A stretch of 26,260 bases of DNA, from NCBI GenBank assembly GCA_038316355.1, contig JBBQAO010000047.1, forward strand, positions 1-26,260. The letters run 5' to 3'. Position numbers and translations under genes: made by a program. Below, one piece after another: positions 5,760 through 14,080 of the stretch. Source of the stretch: Ga0077527 sp038316355 (lineage in GTDB: Bacteria > Pseudomonadota > Gammaproteobacteria > Burkholderiales > SG8-41). The notes below the pieces were generated by a model. That model did not search any database, was not told where the DNA came from, and was given only the letters and a program-made list of their open reading frames with translations. Numbering within the stretch: position 1 is the first letter of the stretch; every line of letters starts with the position of its first letter.

Positions 5760-7994
5760 CTAGACCAGCGTCAGCCCCTGATGCTTCAGCGGCAGCGTGT
5801 GCACCGGTTTGCCGGTCGCCGCAAAAATCGCATTCAGCACCGCCGGCGCCGTCACGCAGATCGTCGGCTCGCCCACGCCGCCCCAGAAATCGTAGGTCGG
5901 CACAATCACGGTTTCGATCTTGGGCATCTGCGCGAGGCGCGCGATTGGATAGGAATGGAAATTCAGCTCCACCGCGCGACCATCCTTCACCGTGATCTCG
6001 GACTGCAGCGAATCGAAACCATAGGCCACCGAACCCTCGACCTGGGCGGCAATCGTCGCCGGATTGACTGCGTGACCGCAGTTGGTCGCCAGCACCATGC
6101 GGTGCACCTTGACCTCGCCCTTGCTGCTGACCGAAACCTCGGCCACCGCGGCGGAATAACTGGCATACCCCATGAACTGGGAGATGCCGCGGAACACGCC
6201 CTTCGGCAGCGGCTTGCCCCAGTCACCCTTCTCAGCGGCCGCATCCAGCACGGCCAGATGCTTGGGATGATTTTTCATCAGCGCCCGGCGGAACTCCAGC
6301 GGATCCTTGCCCGCCGCCTTGGCCACCTCGTCCATGAAACACTCAAGGAAAATGCCGTTCTGGTTGGTATTGACGCCACGCCAGGGACCGACCGGCACAT
6401 GGGTGTTGCGCATCGCGTATTCAGTGCGCATGTTGGGCACCGTGTAACCGATCTGCGCGTCATGCGGCTCGGACCACAGGCCCTGCAACTGGCGACGATC
6501 CTTGCCGTCCTTGATGTTGTGCGGCGCCAGCCAGGCATTGATCGACTGGCCGGAAACACGAACGTGCATGCCGACCAGATTGCCGTTGCTGTCAAGGCCC
6601 GCCGACAGCTTGCACTGCGCGATCGGGCGGTAAAAATCATGCGCCTGATCTTCTTCGCGACTCCAGATCAGCTTCACCGGTGTGCCCGGAAACTGTTTGG
6701 CTATCATCGTGCCCTGCCGCACGTAGTCCTGGGTGCCGCCGCGCCGGCCAAAGCCGCCACCGAGACCGTGGTTGTAGGCCTCGCATTGCGCCAGTGGTAC
6801 GCCCGAAGCCGTCGACAGCGCCGCCAGCGACGCTTCCGCGTTCTGGCTGGGCATCCACACTTCGGCCTTGTCAGCGGAAATCCTGACCGTACAGTTGTTG
6901 GGTTCCATGCAGGCATGCGCCACGAACGGCAGGCTGTACACCGCCTCGACTTTTTTCGCCGCGCCGGCAATCGCGCCCGGGGCATCACCAACATTGATGT
7001 CGGCAAAGGCATCGCTCGCGGTCAGGCCTTCCTTCAGATGCGCCGCAATGGCTGCGCTCGACTGTTTGCCGTGCGCGCTTTCGTCCCAGACGATCGGCAA
7101 TGCATCCAGCGCCGTCTTGGCCCGCCACCAGGTGTCGGCCACCACTGCCACCGCGGTGTCGCCAACCCTGACTGCGCCGCGAACACCACGCCGGCCCTTG
7201 ATCTTGCTGTCGTCGAAACTGACCAGTTTGCTGCCATATACCGGGGCATCCTTGATCGCCGCATGCAACATGCCGGGTAGTTTCAGGTCGATCGAGAACA
7301 TCTTGCCGCCGTTGACCTTGTCGGCGGTATCCAGCCGTTTCATCGGCTTGCCCGCGACTTTCCATTCGCGCGGGTTTTTCAGCTTGATGCTTTTCACGTC
7401 AGGCGGCGTCAGTTTTGCGGCTGCCGTCGCAACCTTGCCGTATGAGGTCTTGCGTCCGGAAGCGGCATGGCTGATGACGCCGTTGACGACGGTCAGTTCT
7501 ACTGCCGGCACACCCCACTCATTGGCCGCGGCCTGCAGCAGCATGATGCGCGCTGCGGCGCCGCCCTGGCGCACATAATCCTGCGAACCGCGGATGCCGC
7601 GGCTGCCGCCGGTGGCCATGTCGCGCCAGACGCGTTTGCGCGCCAGGTTGCCGCCGGGGGTGATCTGCTCAATCGCCACTTTTTTCCAGTCGCATTCGAG
7701 TTCTTCGGCGACCAACTGGGCCAGCCCGGTATGCGTGCCCTGGCCCATTTCGGCACGGGCAATGCGGATCACGCAACTGTCGTCGGGTTTGATCACCACC
7801 CAGGCATTCACTTCGGTGGCGGCATCCTGGGCGGCGGCAGATTTCGCGCCGAAAGGCAGGCTGAGTCCCAATGCCAGGCCGCCGCCGGCAGCGGCGGAGC
7901 CGACGATGAAACGACGGCGGGAAATATTGGCAATTCGGCTGGTGATGTTGTCGGTGTTTTTGCTGGCGGCTTTGCCGGAGATTTTCTTGGTCAT
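5760..7994 (-). CDS. Xanthine-oxidase-family molybdopterin-binding large subunit (IorB-like), Tat-exported
   Basis: A 744-residue molybdenum hydroxylase large subunit of the isoquinoline 1-oxidoreductase/aldehyde oxidase branch, with two aldehyde-oxidase-type domains. A twin-arginine signal is clear at residues 25-55 (SRRRFIVG, then a glycine/alanine-rich hydrophobic stretch to AAAQ), so it acts in the periplasm. Family blocks are AEMGQGTHTGLAQLVAEEL (81-99), GGGFGRRGG (412-420), GPWRGVNTNQNG and, near the end, GVGEP (706-710), whose Glu is the expected catalytic base. It hydroxylates a heterocycle or aldehyde using water; the substrate cannot be told from sequence. A ribosome site GAGGAGA precedes the ATG, 11 bases after the Fe-S subunit. 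Its stop abuts the soxX start. It is unrelated in fold to SoxC, the Sox sulfane dehydrogenase. Confidence 0.9.
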   Translation of the reverse strand: MTKKISGKAASKNTDNITSRIANISRRRFIVGSAAAGGGLALGLSLPFGAKSAAAQDAATEVNAWVVIKPDDSCVIRIARAEMGQGTHTGLAQLVAEELECDWKKVAIEQITPGGNLARKRVWRDMATGGSRGIRGSQDYVRQGGAAARIMLLQAAANEWGVPAVELTVVNGVISHAASGRKTSYGKVATAAAKLTPPDVKSIKLKNPREWKVAGKPMKRLDTADKVNGGKMFSIDLKLPGMLHAAIKDAPVYGSKLVSFDDSKIKGRRGVRGAVRVGDTAVAVVADTWWRAKTALDALPIVWDESAHGKQSSAAIAAHLKEGLTASDAFADINVGDAPGAIAGAAKKVEAVYSLPFVAHACMEPNNCTVRISADKAEVWMPSQNAEASLAALSTASGVPLAQCEAYNHGLGGGFGRRGGTQDYVRQGTMIAKQFPGTPVKLIWSREEDQAHDFYRPIAQCKLSAGLDSNGNLVGMHVRVSGQSINAWLAPHNIKDGKDRRQLQGLWSEPHDAQIGYTVPNMRTEYAMRNTHVPVGPWRGVNTNQNGIFLECFMDEVAKAAGKDPLEFRRALMKNHPKHLAVLDAAAEKGDWGKPLPKGVFRGISQFMGYASYSAAVAEVSVSSKGEVKVHRMVLATNCGHAVNPATIAAQVEGSVAYGFDSLQSEITVKDGRAVELNFHSYPIARLAQMPKIETVIVPTYDFWGGVGEPTICVTAPAVLNAIFAATGKPVHTLPLKHQGLTLV

Positions 7995-8005
7995 GGTTGT
8001 TCTCC

Positions 8006-8548
8006 TCAGGCCTGGCTTGCGGATTGTTCGTCGACCACCGCGACCACTTCGTCACCGGTCGGTCCTGCACCCATGTGGATCACCGAGCCGCCACCCTTGC
8101 CGGTGCCGGCGGCGAGGTGCACTGCCGCACGGATGCGCTGATAGGTGCCGCAGCGGCAGATGTTGGTCATCGCCTCGTCGATATCCTTGTCGGTGGGCTT
8201 GGGTTTTTTGGCCAGCAACGCGGTGGCCGCCATGATCTGACCGGACTGGCAATAACCGCACTGCGGCACGTCCAGTTCGACCCAGGCTTTCTGCACGGCG
8301 TGCGAACTGTCGCGCGACAGCCCTTCGATGGTCACCACCTTGTCGCCCGGCTTCACCGCGCTGACCGGCAGCACACAGGAGCGCACCACTTCCCCATTCA
8401 GGTGCACTGAGCAGGCGCCGCACTGCGCCACGCCGCAACCGTATTTGGTGCCGGTCAGGCCGACTTGTTCGCGGATCACCCACAGTAATGGGGTATCGGG
8501 TTCGACATCGACATCATGCGAACGACCGTTGATGTTCAGTTGGGCCAC
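8006..8548 (-). CDS. (2Fe-2S)-binding small subunit of the molybdenum hydroxylase (IorA-like)
   Basis: A 180-residue electron-transfer subunit with two iron-sulfur sites. The N-terminal plant-ferredoxin-type cluster uses CGVAQCGAC (Cys38, 43, 46) and Cys58. The C-terminal helical domain uses CGYCQSG (Cys97, 100) and CRCGTYQRI (Cys131, 133). This is the standard small subunit of two-subunit hydroxylases that lack the FAD protein and usually pass electrons to a cytochrome. The start is GTG at 8548, supported by TAGGAGAC about 5 bases upstream. It has a C-terminal extension of about 30 residues rich in Gly and Val. It has no signal peptide and would be co-exported with the Tat-bearing large subunit. 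First gene of the operon that continues into soxXYZA. Confidence 0.92.
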   Translation of the reverse strand: MAQLNINGRSHDVDVEPDTPLLWVIREQVGLTGTKYGCGVAQCGACSVHLNGEVVRSCVLPVSAVKPGDKVVTIEGLSRDSSHAVQKAWVELDVPQCGYCQSGQIMAATALLAKKPKPTDKDIDEAMTNICRCGTYQRIRAAVHLAAGTGKGGGSVIHMGAGPTGDEVVAVVDEQSASQA

Positions 8549-8678
8549 GTTTGTCTCCTAGCGTTGATTCGGATGGTGCGCCGTCAAAGCATGCTGCGCA
8601 GTCACTGATTTCCTCGGGATGTTTTGCATCTGCGATCGAATGTCGCAATAAGGCACGCTTACGCACACTGGTTAGCAG

Positions 8679-8705
8679 ATTATGCCTGCGCCCGCCCAAG
8701 GTCAA
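8679..8705 (-). promoter_or_regulatory. Sigma70-like promoter for the hydroxylase-sox operon
   Basis: Read on the minus strand, TTGACC (8705-8700) and CATAAT (8684-8679) are close to consensus but spaced 15 bases, shorter than ideal. This predicts a leader of about 120 bases before the GTG at 8548. In that leader TGCGA (8631-8635) and TCGCA (8643-8647) form a small hairpin. I see no convincing rho-independent terminator between lysR and this promoter. Confidence 0.4.
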
Positions 8706-8740
8706 CTCAAAACCAGAGTTTGTCTTTACCCGGGTCAGGA

Positions 8741-9709
8741 CTACCGCCGGCCACGGCGTCCGCCAGCCTGCCATTGTTGGAGCAGTGCCTGGATATCGGT
8801 CATTTTTCCAGAGTCGCTGCGCAAATAGTCAAGAAAGGTCCGGCCAACAATCGACAGCGGCCTCGTCCTGGAGTAAACCGCATACCATTTTCGTTCGATC
8901 GGGAATCCCGCGACGTCCAGCAATGCCAGTTCACCCTGGACGGATTCCATCGAAAGCGCGTGCAACGACAACACCGCGACTCCGAAGCCGCCAGCGACAG
9001 CCTGCTTGATCGCCTCGTTGCTGCCCAATTCCATGCGCACTTTCGGCCTGAAGCCGTGGCGGACGAAATAGCGTTCGCTGGCCATGCGAGTCCCGGAACC
9101 CGCCTCGCGCACCAGAAACGGCAGATCGCCAAGGGCTGACAGCGGCAGGCGGCGTTTACCGACCAGCGGATGACTGCGCGATGCCACCAGCACCAAAGGG
9201 TTATCCAGTACCGGGTGCGCATGAATATCCAGATCGGTTGGCGGCACGCCCATGATGTATAGATCATCGCGGCTGGACATCAGCCGCTCGACCACATCAT
9301 CGCGACGCGCGACTTCCAGAGCCAGATTAATGCCCGGGTAGGCCTCGGAAAACGGTCCGAGCAGGCGCGGCACAAAATAAGTCGCCGTGGTTACTGCTGA
9401 AACACGCAGCGCACCCCGACGCAGTCCCTGAAGGTCGGCGACTGTCATTTCGAAGCGGGCCCAGGTATCGAACATCGCCCGTGCTGTTTCTAGCAACTCG
9501 GCCCCCGCGGCAGTCAGCAAAACACGGCGGCCTACCTGATCGAACAGCGGCATGCCGACTGCGCGCGCGAGTTCCCGGACCTGCACCGAAACTGTCGGCT
9601 GCGAAAGATGAAGTTCGTCCGCGGCACGGGTAAAGGAAAGCTGCCTGGCTACAGCTTCGAACACCCGCAACTGATTGAGTGTCATCGGCAAACGCTTGCG
9701 TTTACTCAT
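8741..9709 (-). CDS. LysR-family regulator, CbbR-like
   Basis: A 322-residue LysR-type transcription factor. The N-terminal winged helix-turn-helix reads MTLNQLRVFEAVARQLSFTR, AADELHLSQPTVSVQVREL. The effector-binding domain contains TATYFVPRLLGPF, NPLVLVASRSHPL, a GSGTRMASERYF loop and SNEAIKQAVAGGFGVAVLSLH, a pattern typical of CbbR/RbcR regulators of carbon fixation. No RuBisCO gene is in the window. The gene is divergent from the isocitrate dehydrogenase gene 133 bases away, the usual arrangement for a LysR target, and lies upstream of the hydroxylase-sox operon in the same direction. Either may be its target. A shorter start at the second Met (9685) is possible. Confidence 0.85.
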   Translation of the reverse strand: MSKRKRLPMTLNQLRVFEAVARQLSFTRAADELHLSQPTVSVQVRELARAVGMPLFDQVGRRVLLTAAGAELLETARAMFDTWARFEMTVADLQGLRRGALRVSAVTTATYFVPRLLGPFSEAYPGINLALEVARRDDVVERLMSSRDDLYIMGVPPTDLDIHAHPVLDNPLVLVASRSHPLVGKRRLPLSALGDLPFLVREAGSGTRMASERYFVRHGFRPKVRMELGSNEAIKQAVAGGFGVAVLSLHALSMESVQGELALLDVAGFPIERKWYAVYSRTRPLSIVGRTFLDYLRSDSGKMTDIQALLQQWQAGGRRGRR

Positions 9710-9733
9710 GGGAACTGGTTTTCAAGAATTTTC

Positions 9734-9753
9734 ATCTATAGGTTTTAATCTAT
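9734..9753. promoter_or_regulatory. Candidate LysR-type operator between lysR and icd
   Basis: In the AT-rich divergent gap (9710-9842), ATAG (9738-9741) and CTAT (9750-9753) form a dyad with 8 bases between them, inside a T-N11-A context typical of LysR boxes. It lies 25-30 bases upstream of the lysR start, where autoregulatory sites often lie. The assignment rests on position and dyad symmetry only. Confidence 0.4.
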
Positions 9754-9842
9754 GCGTTTAATAAAAATATATCATTTTTAATAATAACCCAGCCCGACTA
9801 TCCTGCGCAGCACTTGTTCCCAATGCTGCTTAAAAAGGAAAA

Positions 9843-11318
9843 ATGAACATGGACCTGAACCAGCCTCCGCAACTGACCCGCACTGCCGTTGCCATCATCG
9901 AAGGCGATGGCATAGGCCCGGAAATAATGACTGCCGCCCTGCGCATCCTCGACGCCGCAGGTGCGGAAATCGATTGGCAACCGATCGCTGCCGGCAAGCA
10001 GGTTTATGAAAGCGGGGTGAGCTCGGGCATTGCGGCAAACGCATGGTCAACACTGCGCAGCACCGGATTGCTGCTCAAAGCGCCGATTACCACGCCGCAG
10101 AGCGGCGGCTACAAAAGCCTGAATGTGACCATTCGAAAAACTCTCGGCCTTTATGCGAATGTACGGCCGTGCGTAACTTACCACCCGTACGTCGACACCC
10201 GTCATCCAGGCATGGACGTGGTGATCATCCGCGAGAATGAAGAAGACCTCTACGCTGGCATCGAGCACCGCCAGACCGATGAGGTGTATCAGTGCCTCAA
10301 GCTGATTTCACGGCCGGGTTGTGAACGCATTGTGCGCTACGCCTTCGAGTACGCACGCGCCAACGGCCGCAAACGGGTCAACTGCTTTACCAAGGACAAC
10401 ATCATGAAAATGACCGATGGCCTGTTTCATCAGGTATTCGACGAGATCGGCGCCGAGTATCCGGATATCGCGAGAGAGCACCGTATCGTCGACATTGGCG
10501 CTGCCCTGCTCGCCACCGAACCGGAACGTTTCGATGTCGTGGTGATGCCTAATCTTTATGGCGATATCCTGTCCGATGTGGCCGCGCAGACGGCGGGCTC
10601 CATCGGTATCGCGGGATCTTCCAATATCGGCGACCGCATCGCCATGTTTGAAGCCGTCCACGGCAGCGCGCCGGATATAGCTGGTAAAAATATTGCGAAT
10701 CCTTCCGGCCTGATCCAGGCCGCCGTCATGTTGCTGAGCCACATCGGAAAACCCGACATCGCCGCTCGCGTGCAGAACGCCTGGCTGCGGACCATCGAGG
10801 ACGGCGTTCATACCGGAGATATTGCCGGGCCGCAAACGGTCACGCATGTCGGCACCCGTGAATTTGCCGATGCAGTCATTGAACGCCTCGGCATGAAGCC
10901 GGAAAAACTGAAGAAGGTCGAGCCCAAGATCCGCAAACCCCATGCTGTCATAAGGGCAGGCGCCGCAAAATTGCCCGCGAAAAAAGGTGTCGTCGGCATC
11001 GACATTTTCCTGAACTGGCGCGACGGTGAGCCTGAAAAACTTGGAGTCAGTCTGGAAAATACCAGCGGCAAACTGTTCAAACTGGACATGATCACCAATC
11101 GCGGCGTGAAAGTATGGCCGGATGGGTTCCCTGAAACGCTCTGTACCGATCACTGGCGCTGCCGCTTCATGACCCGGGACGGCGGTGATGATGTCAGTCA
11201 TCAGGAAATAATCGCACTGCTGGGACGTGTATCGGCAGCGGGCTTTGACTTCATCAAAACGGAACACCTTTGCACTTTTGACGGTGCGCCGGGTTATTCA
11301 ATGGGACAGGGCCAATAA
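9843..11318 (+). CDS. icd: Isocitrate dehydrogenase, Thermus/Rickettsia-type long form
   Basis: A 491-residue enzyme converting isocitrate to 2-oxoglutarate and CO2 in the TCA cycle. Conserved blocks are EGDGIGPEI, KSLNVTIRKTLGLYANVRP (substrate-binding Ser and Arg residues), VIIRENEEDLYAGIEH, the catalytic-lysine region TKDNIMKMTDG, NLYGDILSD and the cofactor-site region FEAVHGSAPDIAGKN. Beyond residue 350 it has an additional C-terminal domain of about 140 residues (VVGIDIFLNWRDGEPEKLG through LCTFDGAPGY). This domain marks the roughly 490-residue Thermus thermophilus-like class, unlike the 416-residue E. coli enzyme. AAGGAA at 9835-9840 is only 2 bases from the ATG at 9843 but 8 from the ATG at 9849, so translation may start at 9849. 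Monocistronic; mtgA converges on its end with a 3-base gap. Confidence 0.92.
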   Translation: MNMDLNQPPQLTRTAVAIIEGDGIGPEIMTAALRILDAAGAEIDWQPIAAGKQVYESGVSSGIAANAWSTLRSTGLLLKAPITTPQSGGYKSLNVTIRKTLGLYANVRPCVTYHPYVDTRHPGMDVVIIRENEEDLYAGIEHRQTDEVYQCLKLISRPGCERIVRYAFEYARANGRKRVNCFTKDNIMKMTDGLFHQVFDEIGAEYPDIAREHRIVDIGAALLATEPERFDVVVMPNLYGDILSDVAAQTAGSIGIAGSSNIGDRIAMFEAVHGSAPDIAGKNIANPSGLIQAAVMLLSHIGKPDIAARVQNAWLRTIEDGVHTGDIAGPQTVTHVGTREFADAVIERLGMKPEKLKKVEPKIRKPHAVIRAGAAKLPAKKGVVGIDIFLNWRDGEPEKLGVSLENTSGKLFKLDMITNRGVKVWPDGFPETLCTDHWRCRFMTRDGGDDVSHQEIIALLGRVSAAGFDFIKTEHLCTFDGAPGYSMGQGQ

Positions 11319-11321
11319 AAT

Positions 11322-12020
11322 CTACGGCACTGCGGCACCGTTCATGCGGGCCAATATGGTTTGTGTGCGCCGCTGCAGATAGCTGGTGTTGCTGCCCGGG
11401 CCGTAACGGCGCGGGCTCGGCACAATGGCTGCCAGCCGCGCAGCTTGCTCGGCACCCAGCGCGGCGGCACTGGTGCCGTAATGATGGCGGGCCGCGGCTT
11501 CCGCACCGAACACGCCGTCATCCCATTCAATGACGTTCAGGTAAATCTCGAGGATGCGCCGCTTGCTCATGATGGTTTCGAGCATCACGGCAATGACAGC
11601 CTCCTGCGCCTTGCGCCACCACGCCCGTTCGCCGGAAAAAAACAGGTTTTTTGCCAGTTGCTGGGTGATGGTCGAACCGCCGGCGACGATTTCACCTTCG
11701 CGCAGGTTTTTTTCGTAGGCCTTCCGGATGCCCTCCCAGTCAAAGCCGTTATGGGTCGCGAATTTCGCGTCCTCCGCGGCAACCACCGCACGTTTCAGGT
11801 GGCCGGAAATGCGCTGGTACGGCACCCATTGCTGGCGCAGCCGGGCTTTGGGATCGTCCTCGCGCAGGATTTCGAGGCGTGCGCGCATGAACGCGGTCGA
11901 CTCGGGGTTGTGGCTGGCCCAGTAGCAGATATGCACCAGAAACCAGAATTGCAACGCGGCCAGCACGATCAGCACCAGCAGCAGGGTGCGCCAGCTCCAG
12001 CGGAAGATGGATTTGAGCAT
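11322..12020 (-). CDS. mtgA: Monofunctional biosynthetic peptidoglycan transglycosylase
   Basis: A 232-residue family GT51 glycosyltransferase that polymerises lipid II into glycan strands. An N-terminal membrane anchor (about residues 10-32) is followed by family motifs VVAAEDAKFATHNGFDW (catalytic Glu), GGSTITQQLAKNLF and KRRILEIYLNVIEW. No transpeptidase domain follows, so it is monofunctional. I chose the ATG at 12020 because it places the membrane anchor directly after the N-terminus as in E. coli MtgA. A start at 12074 would add 18 residues with no family support. It is the last gene of the RNase II, TonB, aroE, mtgA run, after an 88-base gap containing a hairpin. Confidence 0.92.
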   Translation of the reverse strand: MLKSIFRWSWRTLLLVLIVLAALQFWFLVHICYWASHNPESTAFMRARLEILREDDPKARLRQQWVPYQRISGHLKRAVVAAEDAKFATHNGFDWEGIRKAYEKNLREGEIVAGGSTITQQLAKNLFFSGERAWWRKAQEAVIAVMLETIMSKRRILEIYLNVIEWDDGVFGAEAAARHHYGTSAAALGAEQAARLAAIVPSPRRYGPGSNTSYLQRRTQTILARMNGAAVP

Positions 12021-12078
12021 GGTGATACGTCGATTTGAAGCGTGCTTTTGAATTGACCGGGTCGTCTGCCACACCGAT

Positions 12079-12100
12079 ATTACGCAAATTTCAGCGTAAT
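12079..12100 (-). terminator. Hairpin between aroE and mtgA
   Basis: ATTACGC (12079-12085) and GCGTAAT (12094-12100) form a perfect 7-bp stem with an 8-base loop, starting 9 bases past the aroE stop on the minus strand. No U-run follows, so it may be an attenuator or mRNA-stability hairpin rather than a full intrinsic terminator. Confidence 0.4.
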
Positions 12101-12108
12101 GTTCCGCT

Positions 12109-12948
12109 TCAGCCGCGAAGTTTTTTGATCACCGGCGCAGTCTGTGGCCGCACGTCGCGCCAGATGTAAAAAGACTCCGCTGCCTGCTCAACCAGCATGC
12201 CAAGGCCGTCCACGGCTCGCTGCGCACCGCTGTGGCGCGCAAACGCAAGAAACGGCGTGTCACGGCCATAAACCAAGTCGTAGGCCAGTGCGCCGGGGGC
12301 AAAAATGTCTGCCGGCAGCGGCGGCATCGCGCCACTGAGGCCCGCGGAAGTAGCGTTAATGACCAAGTCAAATTGCGCTCCGGCGAGATCGGGATATGGC
12401 AAGGCCGAAATCCCACGCAGCGTGAAACTTGCGTGCTGCTGAAAACGCCTGACGAGGTTATGCGCCTTATCCAGTGTGCGGTTGGCAACCACCAGCCAGT
12501 CTGGGCGTTTCTCAAGTACCGGATGCATGACCCCCTGAGTCGCGCCACCAGCACCCATTAACAGTACTCGTTTGCCGCAAATCGGGAATCCGAGGTTTCG
12601 TTCTATATCGGTGACCAGGCCGATGCCGTCGGTGTTATAGCCGACAAGTTCTCCGCTTACGAGCTTAATCGTGTTGACGGCTTCGGCATCCACAACCCCA
12701 CCAAACGAAATATCATTAGGCCTAACTTCCTTAAGCTTAAACGCCTCGCCCTTAAACGGTACTGTGACGTTCAGCCCCTTGCCGCCCCTGCGAAAAAACT
12801 CTTCGACTTTTTCGGAAAATTTATCTGACTCGCAAAAAAGCGTTGTGTAGACAATGTCCTGCCCGGTCTGGCGCGCAAACTCGGCATGGATCTGCGGCGA
12901 TTTACTGTGCGCGACCGGGTTGCCGATCACTGCGTATTTATCGCTCAA
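12109..12948 (-). CDS. aroE: Shikimate dehydrogenase (NADP+)
   Basis: A 279-residue enzyme reducing 3-dehydroshikimate to shikimate in aromatic amino-acid synthesis. Substrate-site motifs are AHSKSPQIH (residues 13-21), NVTVPFK (catalytic Lys66) and YNTDGIGL (Asp107). The cofactor domain has GAGGA (132-136) and an NRT motif (NADP-binding loop). The C-terminal motifs NATSAG, DLVYGRDTPFL and DGLGMLVEQAA are all present, so the enzyme looks complete. It begins 9 bases after the TonB-family stop, consistent with a shared transcript. A middle section (about 12700-12850) is more AT-rich than its surroundings, but the frame and motifs are unbroken. Confidence 0.95.
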   Translation of the reverse strand: MSDKYAVIGNPVAHSKSPQIHAEFARQTGQDIVYTTLFCESDKFSEKVEEFFRRGGKGLNVTVPFKGEAFKLKEVRPNDISFGGVVDAEAVNTIKLVSGELVGYNTDGIGLVTDIERNLGFPICGKRVLLMGAGGATQGVMHPVLEKRPDWLVVANRTLDKAHNLVRRFQQHASFTLRGISALPYPDLAGAQFDLVINATSAGLSGAMPPLPADIFAPGALAYDLVYGRDTPFLAFARHSGAQRAVDGLGMLVEQAAESFYIWRDVRPQTAPVIKKLRG

Positions 12949-12957
12949 ACGGATCGC

Positions 12958-13971
12958 TCACTGGCTGACGAACTGATCCGCCCGCGTAAAGCTCCAGGTG
13001 CGGCTGATATGCAGGACATCGGTGTCGCGCGCGATGTCCGGCGGCAATGCCGCATAAGGCGCAGCCATTTTGACGATTTGCACCGTGGCGTCGTCCAGCA
13101 CTTTGTTCCCGGAGGAACGATCAATCTGGATTCGCTCCAGGCTGCCGTCGGCCCTGATCGACACCGTCGCCACCAGACTGCCGTAAATCCGCTGGTCACG
13201 CGCGGCCTGCGGATAATTCATCTCGCCAATGCGTTCTATTTTCTGTCGCCAGTCTTCGATATAGCGCGCGAAGCGGTATTCCTGGGTGCGCGCGCCGACA
13301 AATTTGCGCCGCGGGCGTTCCTGATAGGCGTTCCAGTCGCGGCCGATCTGCGCCTCGAGCCGGGCGATCGCCAGACTGCGTTGCATCAGTTCCGTGCCAT
13401 CGATCTCCGGCGCCTTTTCCGGCGTCGGTTGCGGCGCCGCTTTGGCCGGCGCACTGTCGACCTGGCTCACGCCGGCCCGCGCCAGCAGCTGGCGCGCTTC
13501 CCGTTCGAGCTCAGCCACGCGTTTTTTCGCCTGCTGCAGTTCGGTGGTTTGTGTGTCCTGGGTAATGGCCGGCAGCGGGCTGCTCGCACGCTGTTTGGCG
13601 TCGGTGTTGCCGCCGCCGTCGAGATTATGTTGCGCCAGCGCGTCAGCCTTGGCCGGTTTGGTCTGGGACTTGGTGTTGACCAGCACCACGTCCAGCGCTG
13701 GTGCCATGTTCTGCAGTCCGCGCAAATCGGGCACGGTGAAGGTCAGCCCGAAAATCACGAAGGCATGCACCAGCAGCGATATTCCGCCGGCAGCACCGAT
13801 GCGGGTGGGTATGGTCATCTGCGCATAACGCCGGTCAAAACCGGCAATGCGCCGCTCCAGCTCGGCGACACGCGCATCGAGGCGGTCCACAGCGCCGGCC
13901 CATGAACCGCGACGCGGATGTTTCGCGCGGCGCGGCAATGGCAGGACATTCCTGACGGGCTGGACACTCAT
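12958..13971 (-). CDS. TonB-family energy transducer
   Basis: A 337-residue protein with TonB architecture. A basic N-terminus is followed by one membrane segment near residues 58-80 (GGISLLVHAFVIFGLTF), a coiled-coil stretch (TTELQQAKKRVAELEREARQ), a Pro/Ala/Lys-rich spacer and a C-terminal TonB domain with IYGSLVATVSIRADGSL and LHISRTWSF. It would span the periplasm and pass ExbBD energy to outer-membrane receptors; no exbBD or receptor gene is in the window. The ATG at 13971 is preferred over an in-frame TTG at 13989. The 90-base AT-rich gap upstream could hold its promoter. The order RNase II, TonB, aroE, mtgA recurs, to my knowledge, in Betaproteobacteria. Confidence 0.85.
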   Translation of the reverse strand: MSVQPVRNVLPLPRRAKHPRRGSWAGAVDRLDARVAELERRIAGFDRRYAQMTIPTRIGAAGGISLLVHAFVIFGLTFTVPDLRGLQNMAPALDVVLVNTKSQTKPAKADALAQHNLDGGGNTDAKQRASSPLPAITQDTQTTELQQAKKRVAELEREARQLLARAGVSQVDSAPAKAAPQPTPEKAPEIDGTELMQRSLAIARLEAQIGRDWNAYQERPRRKFVGARTQEYRFARYIEDWRQKIERIGEMNYPQAARDQRIYGSLVATVSIRADGSLERIQIDRSSGNKVLDDATVQIVKMAAPYAALPPDIARDTDVLHISRTWSFTRADQFVSQ

Positions 13972-14080
13972 TTCGGCTATTCTAGACAAGCCCCTGTAAA
14001 TAGCAATAAAACATTAAAATCAGTTAATTAAGTGTTTTGCTTAAAGCTGATTCCAGGATCAGAGCTGCAGTTGGTAACCA

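Noticed and set aside
4821..7280. An 819-codon plus-strand open frame antisense to soxYX and the hydroxylase large subunit
   Set aside because: It lies opposite well-recognised genes with complete motifs, is rich in Arg, His and Gln as expected from antisense reading of GC-rich codons, and shows no family motif.
12886..13905. A 339-codon plus-strand open frame opposite the TonB-family gene
   Set aside because: Antisense shadow: Arg/His-rich, no domain pattern, while the minus strand encodes a clear TonB architecture.
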